DNA of 64,000 nucleotides from Aureococcus anophagefferens. Lineage: Eukaryota; Sar; Pelagophyceae; Pelagomonadales; Pelagomonadaceae. The notes beneath the pieces are model-generated. The model was not told the DNA's origin and searched no databases. It saw only the letters and a list, made by a program, of their open reading frames with translations. Each line of letters opens with the position of its first letter. Position 1 is the stretch's first letter. A program made the translations under genes and the position numbers. Positions 46,811-56,669 of this stretch are shown here, in pieces. The stretch is taken from the NCBI RefSeq assembly GCF_000186865.1, contig NW_008705570.1, forward strand, positions 628,315 to 692,314. The letters run 5' to 3'.

Positions 46811-47560
46811 TCAGGCTGGCGGCGGCGGCGCGCCCCGAGGAGGGCCCCGCGGCGGTACTCCGGCCGGCGGCAGCGCGCCCCAAGGAAGGCCCCGCGGCGG
46901 TGCTCCGGCCGGCGGCGGCCGCTTCATCGTCTCGGCTTTCGGCGCCGGCGACTCCACGTCGACGACCTCGCAGGTCGGCGGCGGCGGCGTCGCCGACGCG
47001 GTCGACGGGCGCCGCCCGACGAGACTCGACGACCACCCTCTGACGACGCCGACGACGCGGCCGATCGGGCTGACGGTGCCAGCGACGGTCGGGAGCTCGG
47101 GCTGGTAGGCGGCCTGGGCGATGGGGTTCGCGGTCGCCGCCGCCGCCCCCGCGGATCGGCTCGCCTCGATCTCGGCGCGGAGCCTCTCGATCTCCCGGGC
47201 GGCGGCGGCGGCCTCGGCGTCGCCCCGGGCTCGCACGCGCGCGAGCTCGGCTTCGGCGTCGACGCGCGCCTTTTCGGCGCGCAGCCGCTCGAGCTCCTCG
47301 GCGTTGGCGGCGGCCCTCGCGTCCGCCTCGGCTCGCACGCGGGCGAGCTCGGTCTCGTGGGCGCTTCGGGCTTCCTCAGCGGGATCGTCGACCTCCGGCG
47401 GCGCCTCTTCGAAGACGCCGGGGAAGATCAAAAGGCAGCACGACTCGCACGCGCGTCGATACAAAAGGCAGCACGACTCGCACGCGCCGTCGCATTCATA
47501 GCAGCACCGCCCGCACCCGCGGGCGCACGATTTGAGGAGATACGGCGACAAGCGCGCCAT
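46811..47560 (-). CDS. Cys-rich-head coiled-coil hypothetical protein
   Basis: 249 aa, not recognised. The N terminus is Cys-rich with a short internal repeat (CGRCCYECDGACESCCLLYRRACESCCLL), which could bind metal or be lipid-modified. A coiled coil of about 90 residues follows (HETELARVRAEADARAAANAEELERLRAEKARVDAEAELARVRARGD), then a Pro/Ala/Gly-rich tail with repeats of PPAGAPPRGLPWGALP type that correspond to GC-rich repeats in the DNA (46811-46925). The ATG at 47560 was chosen because the Cys-rich segment begins there; upstream in-frame sequence to 47638 includes no conserved feature. Confidence 0.55.
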   Translation of the reverse strand: MARLSPYLLKSCARGCGRCCYECDGACESCCLLYRRACESCCLLIFPGVFEEAPPEVDDPAEEARSAHETELARVRAEADARAAANAEELERLRAEKARVDAEAELARVRARGDAEAAAAAREIERLRAEIEASRSAGAAAATANPIAQAAYQPELPTVAGTVSPIGRVVGVVRGWSSSLVGRRPSTASATPPPPTCEVVDVESPAPKAETMKRPPPAGAPPRGLPWGALPPAGVPPRGPPRGAPPPPA

Positions 47561-48002
47561 CGAGTACGGGATGAAGCAAGGCAGGCTTAGAGCAATGACA
47601 GGGGAAGGGGGAAAATACACATCATACACTTTATACACACCGGTATGTCCCCCTGACCGTAGAATTCTCGAGCCCCAGGACCGTAGAATTCTTCAATCAC
47701 CTTCGGACAACGCTCCCGGCCGTCGACGACGACCATTTGCGCAGCCGGAGGACGATCGAGTTGGCGCTGGCGCCGAACGCGGCGTGGATGGCAGGGCAGC
47801 GCGGACACCTAGCTTCAACCACTCAGATTTAGCCGACATTGAGCTCATCATCGCCCCGCTCAAGTGCTGCTGCGATCGCGCCTGCTCGAGACGCGCGCCG
47901 TAGCGACCCGGGAGCGACCCGCGCAGCGCCCTCGACGACCCCGCGCGTCGCGCCGCGCACCCTACAGAAAACAAACCGCCGCGCGCCCGCGCCGGAAAGA
48001 GG
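47561..48002. other. Divergent intergenic region
   Basis: 442 bp, less GC-rich near 47600-47700, with a short direct repeat 'accgtagaattct' at about 47657 and 47684. No gene. It presumably contains the ELOF1 promoter. Confidence 0.5.
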
Positions 48003-48353
48003 ATGGGCCGCCGCCGCGCCAAGGCGCAAAAGGTCGTCAAGAAGAAGAAGCCCGTGATGCTGACGGAGTTCAAGTGCCCCTTCTGCAACCACGAGGGCGC
48101 CGTCGAGTGCAAGATCGACTACGAGAAGGAGAGCGGGTCCCTCGAGTGCCGCGTCTGCGGCGCGTCGTACTCGGCGACGGTCAACTACCTCTCCGAGCCC
48201 ATCGACATCTTCTCCGAGTGGATCGACCACTGCGAGGCCGAGGACGCCGAGGACAAGGACGCGCGGGCGCGGGGCGACGACGACGGCTACGGCGCCTTCG
48301 CCGACGACGACGACGACGACGAGCCCCTCGGCAAGCGGCAACGCGTCGAGTGA
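48003..48353 (+). CDS. ELOF1: Transcription elongation factor 1 homologue (ELOF1/Elf1)
   Basis: 116 aa. It begins MGRRRAKAQKVVKKKK (basic tail), followed by the Elf1 zinc ribbon: FKCPFCNHEGAVECKIDYEKESGSLECRVCGASYSA, with CxxC pairs at both ends, then NYLSEPIDIFSEWIDHCEAED, all in the family's order and spacing (usual length about 80-145). ELOF1 binds the elongating RNA polymerase II complex and contributes to transcription-coupled repair. The acidic tail (DDDDDDEPLGKRQRVE) is a common extension in this family. Single exon. Confidence 0.96.
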   Translation: MGRRRAKAQKVVKKKKPVMLTEFKCPFCNHEGAVECKIDYEKESGSLECRVCGASYSATVNYLSEPIDIFSEWIDHCEAEDAEDKDARARGDDDGYGAFADDDDDDEPLGKRQRVE

Positions 48354-48565
48354 CCGTCCGCGCGCGGTGGCGCGACCCGTCGTAACCCACGGCTCCTCTC
48401 CGCGGCGGCGGGAGATGGCGGGGGGCGGATGCCGGGGCGTCGCCCCTACGGCTCGCGATCGGCGTCGTCGGACGGCTCGATCGCGGCACCATTGGCTCGA
48501 CGTTCGCGGAGAGTGCATGACGATGGTGCCTCGTCGGACAGCGCGCTCGTGACGCGCGTGCACGC
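48354..48565. other. Spacer between two plus-strand genes
   Basis: 212 bp, nothing recognised. Confidence 0.4.
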
Positions 48566-50246
48566 ATGGCGATGCGCTGCCACTACGACGTGCTCGGCGT
48601 GCCGCGGACCGCCGACGATGCGACGATCCGCAAGGCCTACAAGAAGCTCGCCGTGGCGCTGCACCCCGACAAGGCGCAGCAGCGCGGCGAGGCCGCCGAC
48701 GCCTACGTCGAGCAGTTCCGCGAGGTCCAGGGCGCCTACGAGTGCCTGAGCGACGCCGACGAGCGCGCCCACTACGACGCGCACCGCGACGAGATCCTGC
48801 GGGGCGACGACGACGGCGCGCGCGGCGACGACGCGCCGCGCGCCGGCGGCGGCGGCGCGGAGCGTCGCCGCGCGTACCGCGACGACTACGCGGCGAACCT
48901 GTGGCCCTACTTCTCGCGCCGGGCCTACGCGAACTTCGACGACGACGCCGGCGGCTACGACGACGACGCGCGCGCGCGCGAGGCCGCGGCGGCGCTCGCG
49001 GTCGACGCGTCGTTCCGCGCGCTCGTGGCCCGCTTCTGCCTCGCGCTGCTCCGCGGCGTCGCCGCCCGCGTCCCCGCCGTGCGTGCCACGTGCGAGGGCC
49101 TGGCGCGCTTCATCCTCGCGCGCGAGGCCGTGCCGCGGCGGCCGCCGGGCTTCTTCCCCTGCTACCGCGCCGCGTTCCGAGCGGTGAACGAGTGCGAGCG
49201 CCTCGCGTCCCTCGCCAACGGCGACGAGTGCCATTTTTTGCCGGACTTTGGCGCGAGCGACGCGGCCTGGCCGGCCGTGGCGAAGTTCTACGCCGCGGCC
49301 GCGAACTTCCGGAGCTGCCGGACGTTCCGCGAGGCGGGGCCCCGCGCCGAATCTTCAACGTGGACTTCAACGCGCGCGCGCGCGTTTGTATGTCCGTGGA
49401 GCACTCGCCGAGAGAAACGCACTCGTCCAACCATCGGTCGCATCGGAACCCGAAATTCGGTCGGGGCGCGCCGGACCGGCGGTCGACGTCCGCGCGCAGG
49501 CGGAGCCGCCGCACCTCCGGGACCTGGCGGAGACGTTGGCGAACAAGAAGGAGCGGCGCGAGGCCGAGAAGCAGCTCGCGCGCGCGCGAAGCGAGGCGCG
49601 CCGCGCGTACGACGACTCGGTGTCGCGCCTCGCGGACTACTGCAAGCGGCGCGACCCGCGCGTCGCCGCGCGGAGGCGCGCCGAGGCCGCGCGCGAGGCG
49701 CGCGAGGCCGCGCAGAAGACGCGGGCGGCCGAGGCCGCGCGCGACGACTTCGCGCGCAAGCGCGCGGCCTGGCTCGAGGAGCGGAGGCGCGAGGCCGACG
49801 CCGCCGCCGCGGACGACGACGACGACGACGACGACGGCGAAGCGTTCGCGTTCCGCTGCGAGGTCTGCGACCTGGCCTACCGGACCCGCGAGGCCCTCGC
49901 GCACCACGTGCGGTCCAAGGCCCACGGCCGGCGCCTCGCGAAGCTGGGCCTCGACGCCGCGCCGGCCGCGGACGCGCGCGGCGACTCGTCCGACGACGGC
50001 CGCGCGCGGGCCGCGCCGCCGGCGCCCGCCGCGCCGCCGCCGCCGGAGGCCGCCGCGCCGCCGCGGGCGCCGCCGGCGGCCGCGGACGAGCTCGCGGCGA
50101 CGCTCGAGGGCATGGCGCTGCGCGACGAGTGGCGCTGCGCCGCCTGCGACAGGGCCTTCGGGTCCGCGGCCGCGCTCGAGAAGCACGAGAACTCCCGCGC
50201 GCACCGCGCCGCGCTCAAGGCGGCGAAGAAGAAGCCGCGGCGCTAA
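48566..50246 (+). CDS. DNAJC21: DNAJC21/JJJ1-type J-domain zinc-finger protein (two exons)
   Basis: 504 aa from 48566-49333 and 49500-50246. The J domain is at residues 4-70 (CHYDVLGVPRTADDATIRKAYKKLAVALHPDK, with the HPD motif). Further on, FYAAAANFRSCRTF then EAEKQLARARSEARRAYDDSVSRLADYCKRRDPRV corresponds to the conserved DNAJC21 central region. Two C2H2 zinc fingers follow (FRCEVCDLAYRTREALAHHVRSKAH, WRCAACDRAFGSAAALEKHENSRAH), separated by acidic and Pro/Ala linkers. The family acts with Hsp70 in late 60S ribosome maturation in the nucleolus and cytoplasm. The intron is a diverged family B introner; splicing joins CRTFRE to AEPPHLRDLAETL exactly. Confidence 0.92.
49334..49499 (+). mobile_element. 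Introner family B copy B3 (diverged)
   Basis: 166-nt intron with GC donor and AG acceptor. Duplication GCGGGGCC versus GCGGAGCC (7 of 8). It retains AATCTTCAACGTGGACTTCAACG and a recognisable ACTCGTCCAACCATCGGTCG version of the core, but is shorter and GC-enriched, consistent with age. Orientation F, phase 0. Confidence 0.85.
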
Positions 50247-50328
50247 ACTGTCGGGTCTACGGAGCTTACGGCGGGCCTCGCGGCGAGACGTGGCTTCTCT
50301 CGCGGGGGCCGCGCGCCGCCGCGCCGCG

Positions 50329-50730
50329 CTAGGCGAGCGCGACGTCGGACCAGGGGCTGCGGAGCGACGCCGGGCTCCAGCTCTGGTACTCGCGCTCGAG
50401 GCCCTCGTGGAAGCGCGCGACGAGGTCGAGCGGCGTCGCCTCGAGCTCGACGAGCTCCTCGCGCGCGGCGGCGTGGAAATCGTCGACGAGGTCGAGCGGC
50501 GTGGGCTCGTCGGCCGCCGCGCGCATGTCGTCGATGAGGCCCGCCTGGTGCCTCGCGACGAGCTCCAGCGGCGCGGCGACGGCGGGTGCGGCGGCGACGT
50601 CGAAGCCGGCGGCGGCGCGGAAGGCATCCGCGGCGGTCGTCGACGCGGACAGTTTCAACGGCGCGGCGGCCGGCGCGGCGCGCTGGAAGCAGGCGGCGGG
50701 CGCGACCGCGAGCGCGAGGAGGAGCTTCAT
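50329..50730 (-). CDS. Plastid-type leader protein with short internal repeats
   Basis: 133 aa, not recognised. The start MKLLLALAVAPAACFQRAAP has a signal peptide and ACFQRA motif like a heterokont plastid leader. The mature part contains three related helices: APLELVARHQAGLIDDM, TPLDLVDDFHAAAREEL and TPLDLVARFHEGLEREYQSW, each of the form PL(D/E)LV..(F/H)H.G. A W-containing end (SWSPASLRSPWSDVALA) closes it. The start at 50730 was chosen because the signal peptide follows directly. Function unknown; coding is supported by the repeated motif and leader. Convergent with DNAJC21 (82 bp). Confidence 0.65.
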   Translation of the reverse strand: MKLLLALAVAPAACFQRAAPAAAPLKLSASTTAADAFRAAAGFDVAAAPAVAAPLELVARHQAGLIDDMRAAADEPTPLDLVDDFHAAAREELVELEATPLDLVARFHEGLEREYQSWSPASLRSPWSDVALA

Positions 50731-52060
50731 TGCGGCGATGTCGGATCTCACGATCGATGCGCCCGTCCTGGCTCAACGTCATCGTGCCTGGTGAAGTCGC
50801 GCTTGCAGTCAGTTTGCAGTCAGTTTGCAGTCAGGGCTCCGGGCATCAACATTTGTGGCTGGGTTGAATAGAATGCCGAGTTTATGTTGCTGTTGAAGTT
50901 TTTGAGTTATTGGCTCTGCGCGCAAGACGACCGTGCCGGCTTTCAGATGCAACAAGAATTTTGCAAATCGGTGGCCATGGCGCCGAGATAGAGCTTGCCA
51001 AAGGTGCCCATCACCACTGGCGGAGCCCTCTTTGCCATCGATTTTCTCGAAAGCGTATCACGCCATTCGACTCGGGATCTTAAACAACCCAGCCACATTT
51101 TGCCTCCGACGCGGATCACCCTAGCCGCCATGGGGGTTTAAAAAATCTTCAGTGTCCAGTACTTTGGAGGAGCTCGGCTTCGGTTTTCCTGGGAGTACGA
51201 TTTAAATCCTAATGCTCCTGCGGTGCGCCTATACCGCCAATGGTCGCGCAAGTACGCGCCGCTTTAATCCCTTCCCGACGCCGGCGGCGTTTTTTTTTGC
51301 CCCGGCCAAAATCGGCACGGCTCACGGCCGCGGGGCACGGCTCACCGGTGCATCTGTCGGCCTGGGCGGCGCTCCAGCGCAGCGCAGGCGTGCCCGTGGG
51401 CCTCCGCGAGGGTTGCGCACCTGTGTGTGACCTATGGACGGTCTCTAGCCAGCTCCATAGCTCCCGAAATCACTCTCGCGCGCGTCTACGGCGTGCGCCC
51501 AAAAGTGGCGAAATCCGCGGTCCCGCCATGCGGCGGCGCATCGACGAGCCTTCGGACTCTTTTTCAACCAGATGCTCTTCATGATGGTGCGAGTCGATGG
51601 TGTGACGCGTTCCTGGTGTCGCGTCGAAAATTCGACGACTCGCGAATGTCCGCCGGGCGCCGAAACGCTTCGACCGAAAACGCAAGCCGCGGTGCGCCTG
51701 TGGGCGCTGGTGGCGGACTGGCTGTCGTCGAAGGCGTAGACCATATGTGACGAGCGGGCGAAGGCGTCGGAGTCGCCCCGGGTTGCGAAATCGGCGTGCG
51801 AGAGGTTGATCTTGTCTGCAATGCCGGTTCAATGTGGGTTCAACAATTAAATCCAGCCCGAGAAAAACCAACCCCGAGCGACCCCGGGCCTCTCCTAAGT
51901 GTCGTAGATTAAACCATGGGACTCGGTTGTGGCCTGCCGAACGCTCCTAATGGTCCTCTAATGGTGGTTCAAATCAAACCCCCATGATGGTTTTGTCTAC
52001 GACGCGGACTCAACGTCATCATGGCCGCGTTGAAGTCATGCTTGCTCGGTTGCAGAGGCT
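50731..52060. other. 1.3-kb less GC-rich intergenic region
   Basis: The longest gene-free stretch in the window, visibly lower in GC than its surroundings between about 50860 and 52020. It contains 'gcagtcagttt' three times in tandem (50806-50836). Related fragments 'caacgtcatc.tg..' occur at about 50777 and 52010. Open frames around 51212-51870 on both strands are unlike anything I know. It could be a decayed transposon or a regulatory or structural region. Confidence 0.5.
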
Positions 52061-53800
52061 CTAACCTAGCATCAACCTTACGCCTCCGACGCGTCGTCCG
52101 TGGCCGCCGTCGCCCGGCCCGCCCTCCGCGTCGGACTCGTCGTCGGAGGCGAGCCGCGCGAAGTCGACGGCGTCGGCGCTCGGCGGCGCGACGGGCGGGT
52201 AGTACGGCGCGCGGGGCGCCGCGGCCTCGACCCTCGCGCCCGCCTCCTCGCGGCCCGCGGTCCGCCGCCGCGCCTCGCGCCGCGCCAGGACGACGCAGCA
52301 GAGCGCGGCGGCCCCGTTGAGCGCCGCGCAGACGAGGAACGTGTCGGCGAAGCACCGCGCGCCGACGCAGTCGCACGACGTCCCCCGCGCGGACGACTCG
52401 CAGACCTGGTGGCCCGGCGCGTTGGCCGCGTCGTAGAGCCGCGCGGCGAGCACGTTCGAGCCCAGGTAGGACCCGAGGCCGTTCGCCGTCGTGATCGACG
52501 CGTAGATGGCGCCGAGGTGGGCCACGCCGAAGCGGTCCGCGGCGACGAGCGGGTGCACCGTCGCGACGGCGCCGTAGGCGCCCCCGCTCAGCACGCTCAA
52601 AACGTAGACCGAGCCCTTGGAGGCCGGGAGCCCCAGGAGGTGCGCGCCGGCCATGGCGACGCTCACGGCCGCGAGGAGCGCGGACCGAGGCACGCCCCGC
52701 GCCGCGGTCCGGTCCGAGGCGTAGCCCGCGGCGACGCGGCAGAGGCAGTTGGAGATGGAGAGCAGCGCGACGAGGACCGTCGCGCCCTTGGTCGCGATGC
52801 CCGCGGCCTTGGCGATCTGCGTCAGGTTGTTCATGACGACGGTGCCCGAGCCGCAGACGGCGAAGCAGACGAACCAGAGGAGCCAGAAATCCGCGCTCCC
52901 GTAGGCCTCGAGCGCCGTCGCGCTCCGGACGGGCGCCTTGGGCGCGGGGGCGACGAGGGGCGCCGCGAGCGGCGCGGCGCGGCCGCCGCCGGCGCCCGCG
53001 GCCGCCGCGGGCCGGACGACGCCGCCGACGAGCGCCAGCACCGCGCACGCGCCCGTCGCGTAGCGGCCGGCGGCGGGCACGGGCGCGAAGGCGTTGGCCA
53101 GCTGGAGCGCGAGGTAGAAGACCGCGAGGCCGACGACGCGCGCGAGGATAGAAGCGAGCCGCGGCGCGTCGTCCTCCGGCCGCTCGCGCGCGCCCGCCGC
53201 GAGGATGTCGCCCGCGCGCAGGCGCGCGGCGCCGACGGCGCAGGCGCCGACGTAGGCGCCCGCGATGAGCAGCACGTAGAGCCGGAGCGCGGGCTCCACG
53301 GCGACGTAGACGTTCGCCGCGAGCGCCGCGGAGAGGCCGACCATGGCCTTGACCAGACCCGTCGCCCGGCCCCGGTTTTGTGGGAAGGCCTTGGCGATCG
53401 TCGTCATCGACGCGACGTCGCTGCCGCACATGGCCGTGCCCTGGAGCAGCGCGAACGCGCAGAGGTACGCCCAGGGCAGCCCCCGCAGCCCGGAGACGCC
53501 GCCGAGCGCGGACCAGAGCAGGAGCCAGCCGCCGCCGCCGGCGACGAGCGCCGCGCACAGCGCGGCGCTTGGGCCCGCGGCGTCCGTGAGCAGGCCCCAG
53601 TGGACGCCCACGTTCGAGCCCAGCGACGACGAGATGCTGATGGCGTCGAGCTGCTCTTGCGATAGGGAGAACTTGCTCTTGAGCCGCGCCGAGTAGATCC
53701 CAAAGGCGTACATGAGGCCGCCCACGCTCTCGACGACGATGACCGTCGCCAGGATGCGCCAGCGGCACGCCGTCGGTGGTGTGTCCGACGAGGCCATCAT
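52061..53800 (-). CDS. Major facilitator transporter, nodulin-like/oxalate-formate antiporter type
   Basis: 579 aa with about twelve membrane segments in two halves joined by an acidic loop. The first half WRILATVIVVESVGGLMYAFGIYSARLKSKFSLSQEQLDAISISSSLGSNVGVHWGLLTDAAGP and FPQNRGRATGLVKAMVGLSAAL are characteristic of the nodulin-like/NFD4 group of MFS transporters (G....Fg.yS..lK......q.qL), as is the GxxS...a.Gy.sDR.......PR motif between halves. The C-terminal 60 residues are hydrophilic with SDAEGGPGDGGHG. The substrate is not inferable. Tandem ATGs at 53800 and 53797 precede the first helix. Divergent with the ADAM-like gene, 74 bp apart. Confidence 0.85.
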   Translation of the reverse strand: MMASSDTPPTACRWRILATVIVVESVGGLMYAFGIYSARLKSKFSLSQEQLDAISISSSLGSNVGVHWGLLTDAAGPSAALCAALVAGGGGWLLLWSALGGVSGLRGLPWAYLCAFALLQGTAMCGSDVASMTTIAKAFPQNRGRATGLVKAMVGLSAALAANVYVAVEPALRLYVLLIAGAYVGACAVGAARLRAGDILAAGARERPEDDAPRLASILARVVGLAVFYLALQLANAFAPVPAAGRYATGACAVLALVGGVVRPAAAAGAGGGRAAPLAAPLVAPAPKAPVRSATALEAYGSADFWLLWFVCFAVCGSGTVVMNNLTQIAKAAGIATKGATVLVALLSISNCLCRVAAGYASDRTAARGVPRSALLAAVSVAMAGAHLLGLPASKGSVYVLSVLSGGAYGAVATVHPLVAADRFGVAHLGAIYASITTANGLGSYLGSNVLAARLYDAANAPGHQVCESSARGTSCDCVGARCFADTFLVCAALNGAAALCCVVLARREARRRTAGREEAGARVEAAAPRAPYYPPVAPPSADAVDFARLASDDESDAEGGPGDGGHGRRVGGVRLMLG

Positions 53801-53874
53801 CGACGAGAGGTGAGTTCGAACTGCAGCATCGAGCTGAAGCTGCGGCCGGTGCTGCCGTCTTCCGGGAAGCAAGC

Positions 53875-56607
53875 ATGGCTCTCTTGCTCGGCGCGCTGCT
53901 CGCCGCCGTGGCAACCGCGGCGAACCTGCGCGCGCCGCCGCCTTCGCTGCTCGACACGCTCAAATCCTACACGCGCGTCGACGTCGCGCACGCCGACGGC
54001 GCGGCGCTCGGCGCCGACGAATCCTTCCGCGACGCCGTCCGGCTCCGCATCTCCGGCGCGGGCATCGACGTCGTGCTCGACCTGGAGCGCGACTCTTCCG
54101 CCTTCCACGCGAACTACAAGGAGCTCGCGCTCGACGGCGCCGGCGGCGTCGTCGTCGCGCGCGCCGGCCGCCGCGGCTGCGCGTACCGCGGCGCGGCCGC
54201 CGGCGTCGTCGGCGGCGCGCCGGCGTCCGGCCGCGCGACGGCGTGCCTCGGTGCGGCCTTCGACGGCGTCCTCGCCCTCGGCGACCGCGTCCTCGACGTG
54301 CGGGCCGCGCCCGGCGGCCACGTGGCCTACGACGCCCACGCCGACCGGAAGGGCGAGCCGGGCACGTGCGGCGTCGACGGTCGCCACTACGCGCCGGGCG
54401 CCGGCGGCCACGACCACGGCGAGGGCCGCGAGGGCGACGACCACGGCGAGGGCCGCGAGGGCCACGACCACGGCGAGGCCCACGACCACGACGACCACGA
54501 CGACCGCGGCGAGGCCCACGACCACGGCGACCGCGACGAGGCCCACGACCGTCGCGGCGACCGCGCCCGGCGCCTCGCCGCCGGCGAGTGCGACGACGGC
54601 GCGACCAAGTACCTCGGCGTCGTCGTCTTCAACGACGAGTCGCGCTACGCGACGCGCGGCGTCGACGTCGAGGCGCACAGCGCGGCGGTGCTCGACGTCG
54701 TCCACAGCATCTACGGCGACGAGGCGCCCTTCGGCCTCTACGACGGCGCCACGGTCAAGTGCCGCGTCGTGCCCGTCGTCGTCGGGCAGATGACGTGGCG
54801 CGACGGCGACCCGGCGGAGGTCGACTACGCGGCGGGCGACGCGTGCGACGCGTGCGGCGACGCCTGCGGCGCGGGCGAGGTCTCCGCGAGCTGCCTCCTG
54901 TCGTCCTTCGCCGCGTACGCCGACGACCAGCGCGACGCCATCGAGGCGACGCTCGGCGCGTCCATGGACGTCGGGCTCCTGCTGACGTCGCGCGACTTGG
55001 ACGGGTCGACGGTGGGCCTGGGCTACGTGTCCGGCATGTGCCACGGCGGCTTCTCCGCCGCCATCGCGTCCGTGGGCTCCGGCGAGCTCGGCTACGCCGC
55101 GGCCGTCGTCGCGCACGAGCTGGGCCACAACTTCGGCATGGAGCACGACGCCGTCGGCGACGACGGCGCGCCCGCGTACCTCATGTCGGCGTCGACGCCG
55201 CAGGCGCCCTCGGGCACGAACCTCCAGTTCTCCGCCGCGTCGCGGTCGTCCGCGGCGGCCTACTTCGAGGACACCTACGGCGTCGGCCCCGTCGACGCGT
55301 GCCTCGACGACGCGGAGGAGCCGTCCTGGGACGCGGCGATCTGCGGCGACGGCATCGTCGACGCGGGCGAGGCCTGCGACGTGGGCCTCTTCATCGAGGA
55401 CGCGTGCTGCCGCGACGACTGCTCGCTCGAGCCCGGCTGCGAGTGCGCGGCCGCGGACGCGTGCTGCGACGGCGGCCTCTTCGCGGCCGCGGGCACGGTC
55501 TGCCGCGCGGCCGTCGACGACGCCTGCGACGACGAGGAGACCTGCACGGGCGCCTCCGGCGACTGCCCCACGGACCTCTACAGATCCGCGGGCACGGCCT
55601 GCGACGACGTCGTGCAGGAGGCGCACTTCGACGGCGGGCGCGCGGTCGCCGGCCAGTGCTACGCGGGCGACTGCGTGTCCCTCGAGGACTCGTGCGTCGA
55701 CCTGGAGATGGACGACGAGCCCGCGGTCTACCCCTGCGTCGAGCTCTCGGACTGCGCGCGCGTGCTCTGCTCGAACAAGGAGAGCGGCGCCCGCCAGTGC
55801 ATCAACCGGGGCCTCGCCGTGCGCGACGGCACGCCCTGCGGCGACGGCGGCGCGTGCTTCGCCGTCGGCTACGAGGCGGGCTTCGCCCTGACCGTCGACG
55901 ACGGCGCGGGCGACGGCGACGGCGACGGCGGCGGCGCCGACGACCTCTGCGTCGACCCGTCGACGCTGGCGACGTACCACTGGGACACGGGCGCCGACGG
56001 CTGCGCCGCGCCCAGCTGCCGCACGGAGGAGGGCGCGGCGGCCGGCGACGAGCGCTGCGACGACGACCCCCCGGGCTCCCCCGCGCGCTGCTCCCACCCG
56101 CCGACGGGCACGCCCGCGCCGACGGGCACGCCCGCGCCCTCGCCCGGGCCCAGTCCGCCGCCGACGCCGGCGCCCTCGGCCTCCCTCGCGCCGACGGCGT
56201 CGCCGCACGGCGCGGCGGACGACGACGACGGTGGCCCGCCGTACCTCGAGGCCTGGAACGACCTCGACTTCCCCATGAAGATGGGCGCGATCCTCGCGGC
56301 CGTCGCGGCCCTCGCGCTGCTGTGCCTCGGCGCGGGCAGGTGCTGCGGCGCGGGCCGGGGCCGCCCCCGGGCGCGGGGGCACCCGGGGCGGCGCCAGTTC
56401 GAGCTCGCGGACGTCGCGACGCCCGCGTCCCCCGCCGCGCCGATCCCGCCGCTCGCGCCGCCGAGCCGCCGCCAGCCGCAGATCGACGTGCGGCGCTCCA
56501 CGCGCCAGCCGCGGGCGCCGCCGCCGGCCGCGCCGCCGTCGACGATCGGCGCCACGATCGACGCCTACGACCGCAACGCGCGGGGCCCCGACTTCGGGCC
56601 CCGCTGA
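53875..56607 (+). CDS. ADAM/reprolysin-like transmembrane metalloprotease
   Basis: 910 aa, single exon. A signal peptide (MALLLGALLAAVATAANL) precedes a prodomain of about 190 residues. A His/Asp/Glu/Gly-rich segment (residues about 178-228, many HDHG and HDHD units) is probably metal-binding. The M12B catalytic domain runs from about 235 to 475; zinc site HELGHNFGMEHD near 414 with Met-turn YLMS. A disintegrin-like/Cys-rich region (ICGDGIVDAGEACDVG ... CECAAADACCDGGLF) and further Cys-rich sequence follow to about 740, then a Thr/Pro-rich stalk, a membrane helix (near 800-822) and a basic cytosolic tail. It would cleave membrane or extracellular proteins. The layout is that of animal and protist ADAMs. 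Convergent with the CobW-type zinc GTPase (62 bp). Confidence 0.88.
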   Translation: MALLLGALLAAVATAANLRAPPPSLLDTLKSYTRVDVAHADGAALGADESFRDAVRLRISGAGIDVVLDLERDSSAFHANYKELALDGAGGVVVARAGRRGCAYRGAAAGVVGGAPASGRATACLGAAFDGVLALGDRVLDVRAAPGGHVAYDAHADRKGEPGTCGVDGRHYAPGAGGHDHGEGREGDDHGEGREGHDHGEAHDHDDHDDRGEAHDHGDRDEAHDRRGDRARRLAAGECDDGATKYLGVVVFNDESRYATRGVDVEAHSAAVLDVVHSIYGDEAPFGLYDGATVKCRVVPVVVGQMTWRDGDPAEVDYAAGDACDACGDACGAGEVSASCLLSSFAAYADDQRDAIEATLGASMDVGLLLTSRDLDGSTVGLGYVSGMCHGGFSAAIASVGSGELGYAAAVVAHELGHNFGMEHDAVGDDGAPAYLMSASTPQAPSGTNLQFSAASRSSAAAYFEDTYGVGPVDACLDDAEEPSWDAAICGDGIVDAGEACDVGLFIEDACCRDDCSLEPGCECAAADACCDGGLFAAAGTVCRAAVDDACDDEETCTGASGDCPTDLYRSAGTACDDVVQEAHFDGGRAVAGQCYAGDCVSLEDSCVDLEMDDEPAVYPCVELSDCARVLCSNKESGARQCINRGLAVRDGTPCGDGGACFAVGYEAGFALTVDDGAGDGDGDGGGADDLCVDPSTLATYHWDTGADGCAAPSCRTEEGAAAGDERCDDDPPGSPARCSHPPTGTPAPTGTPAPSPGPSPPPTPAPSASLAPTASPHGAADDDDGGPPYLEAWNDLDFPMKMGAILAAVAALALLCLGAGRCCGAGRGRPRARGHPGRRQFELADVATPASPAAPIPPLAPPSRRQPQIDVRRSTRQPRAPPPAAPPSTIGATIDAYDRNARGPDFGPR

Positions 56608-56669
56608 TGATCCGCCCGTCCGCCCCCGCGTCCGCCTCGAGCCCCACCCCTGTACACGTACGTTCGCGC

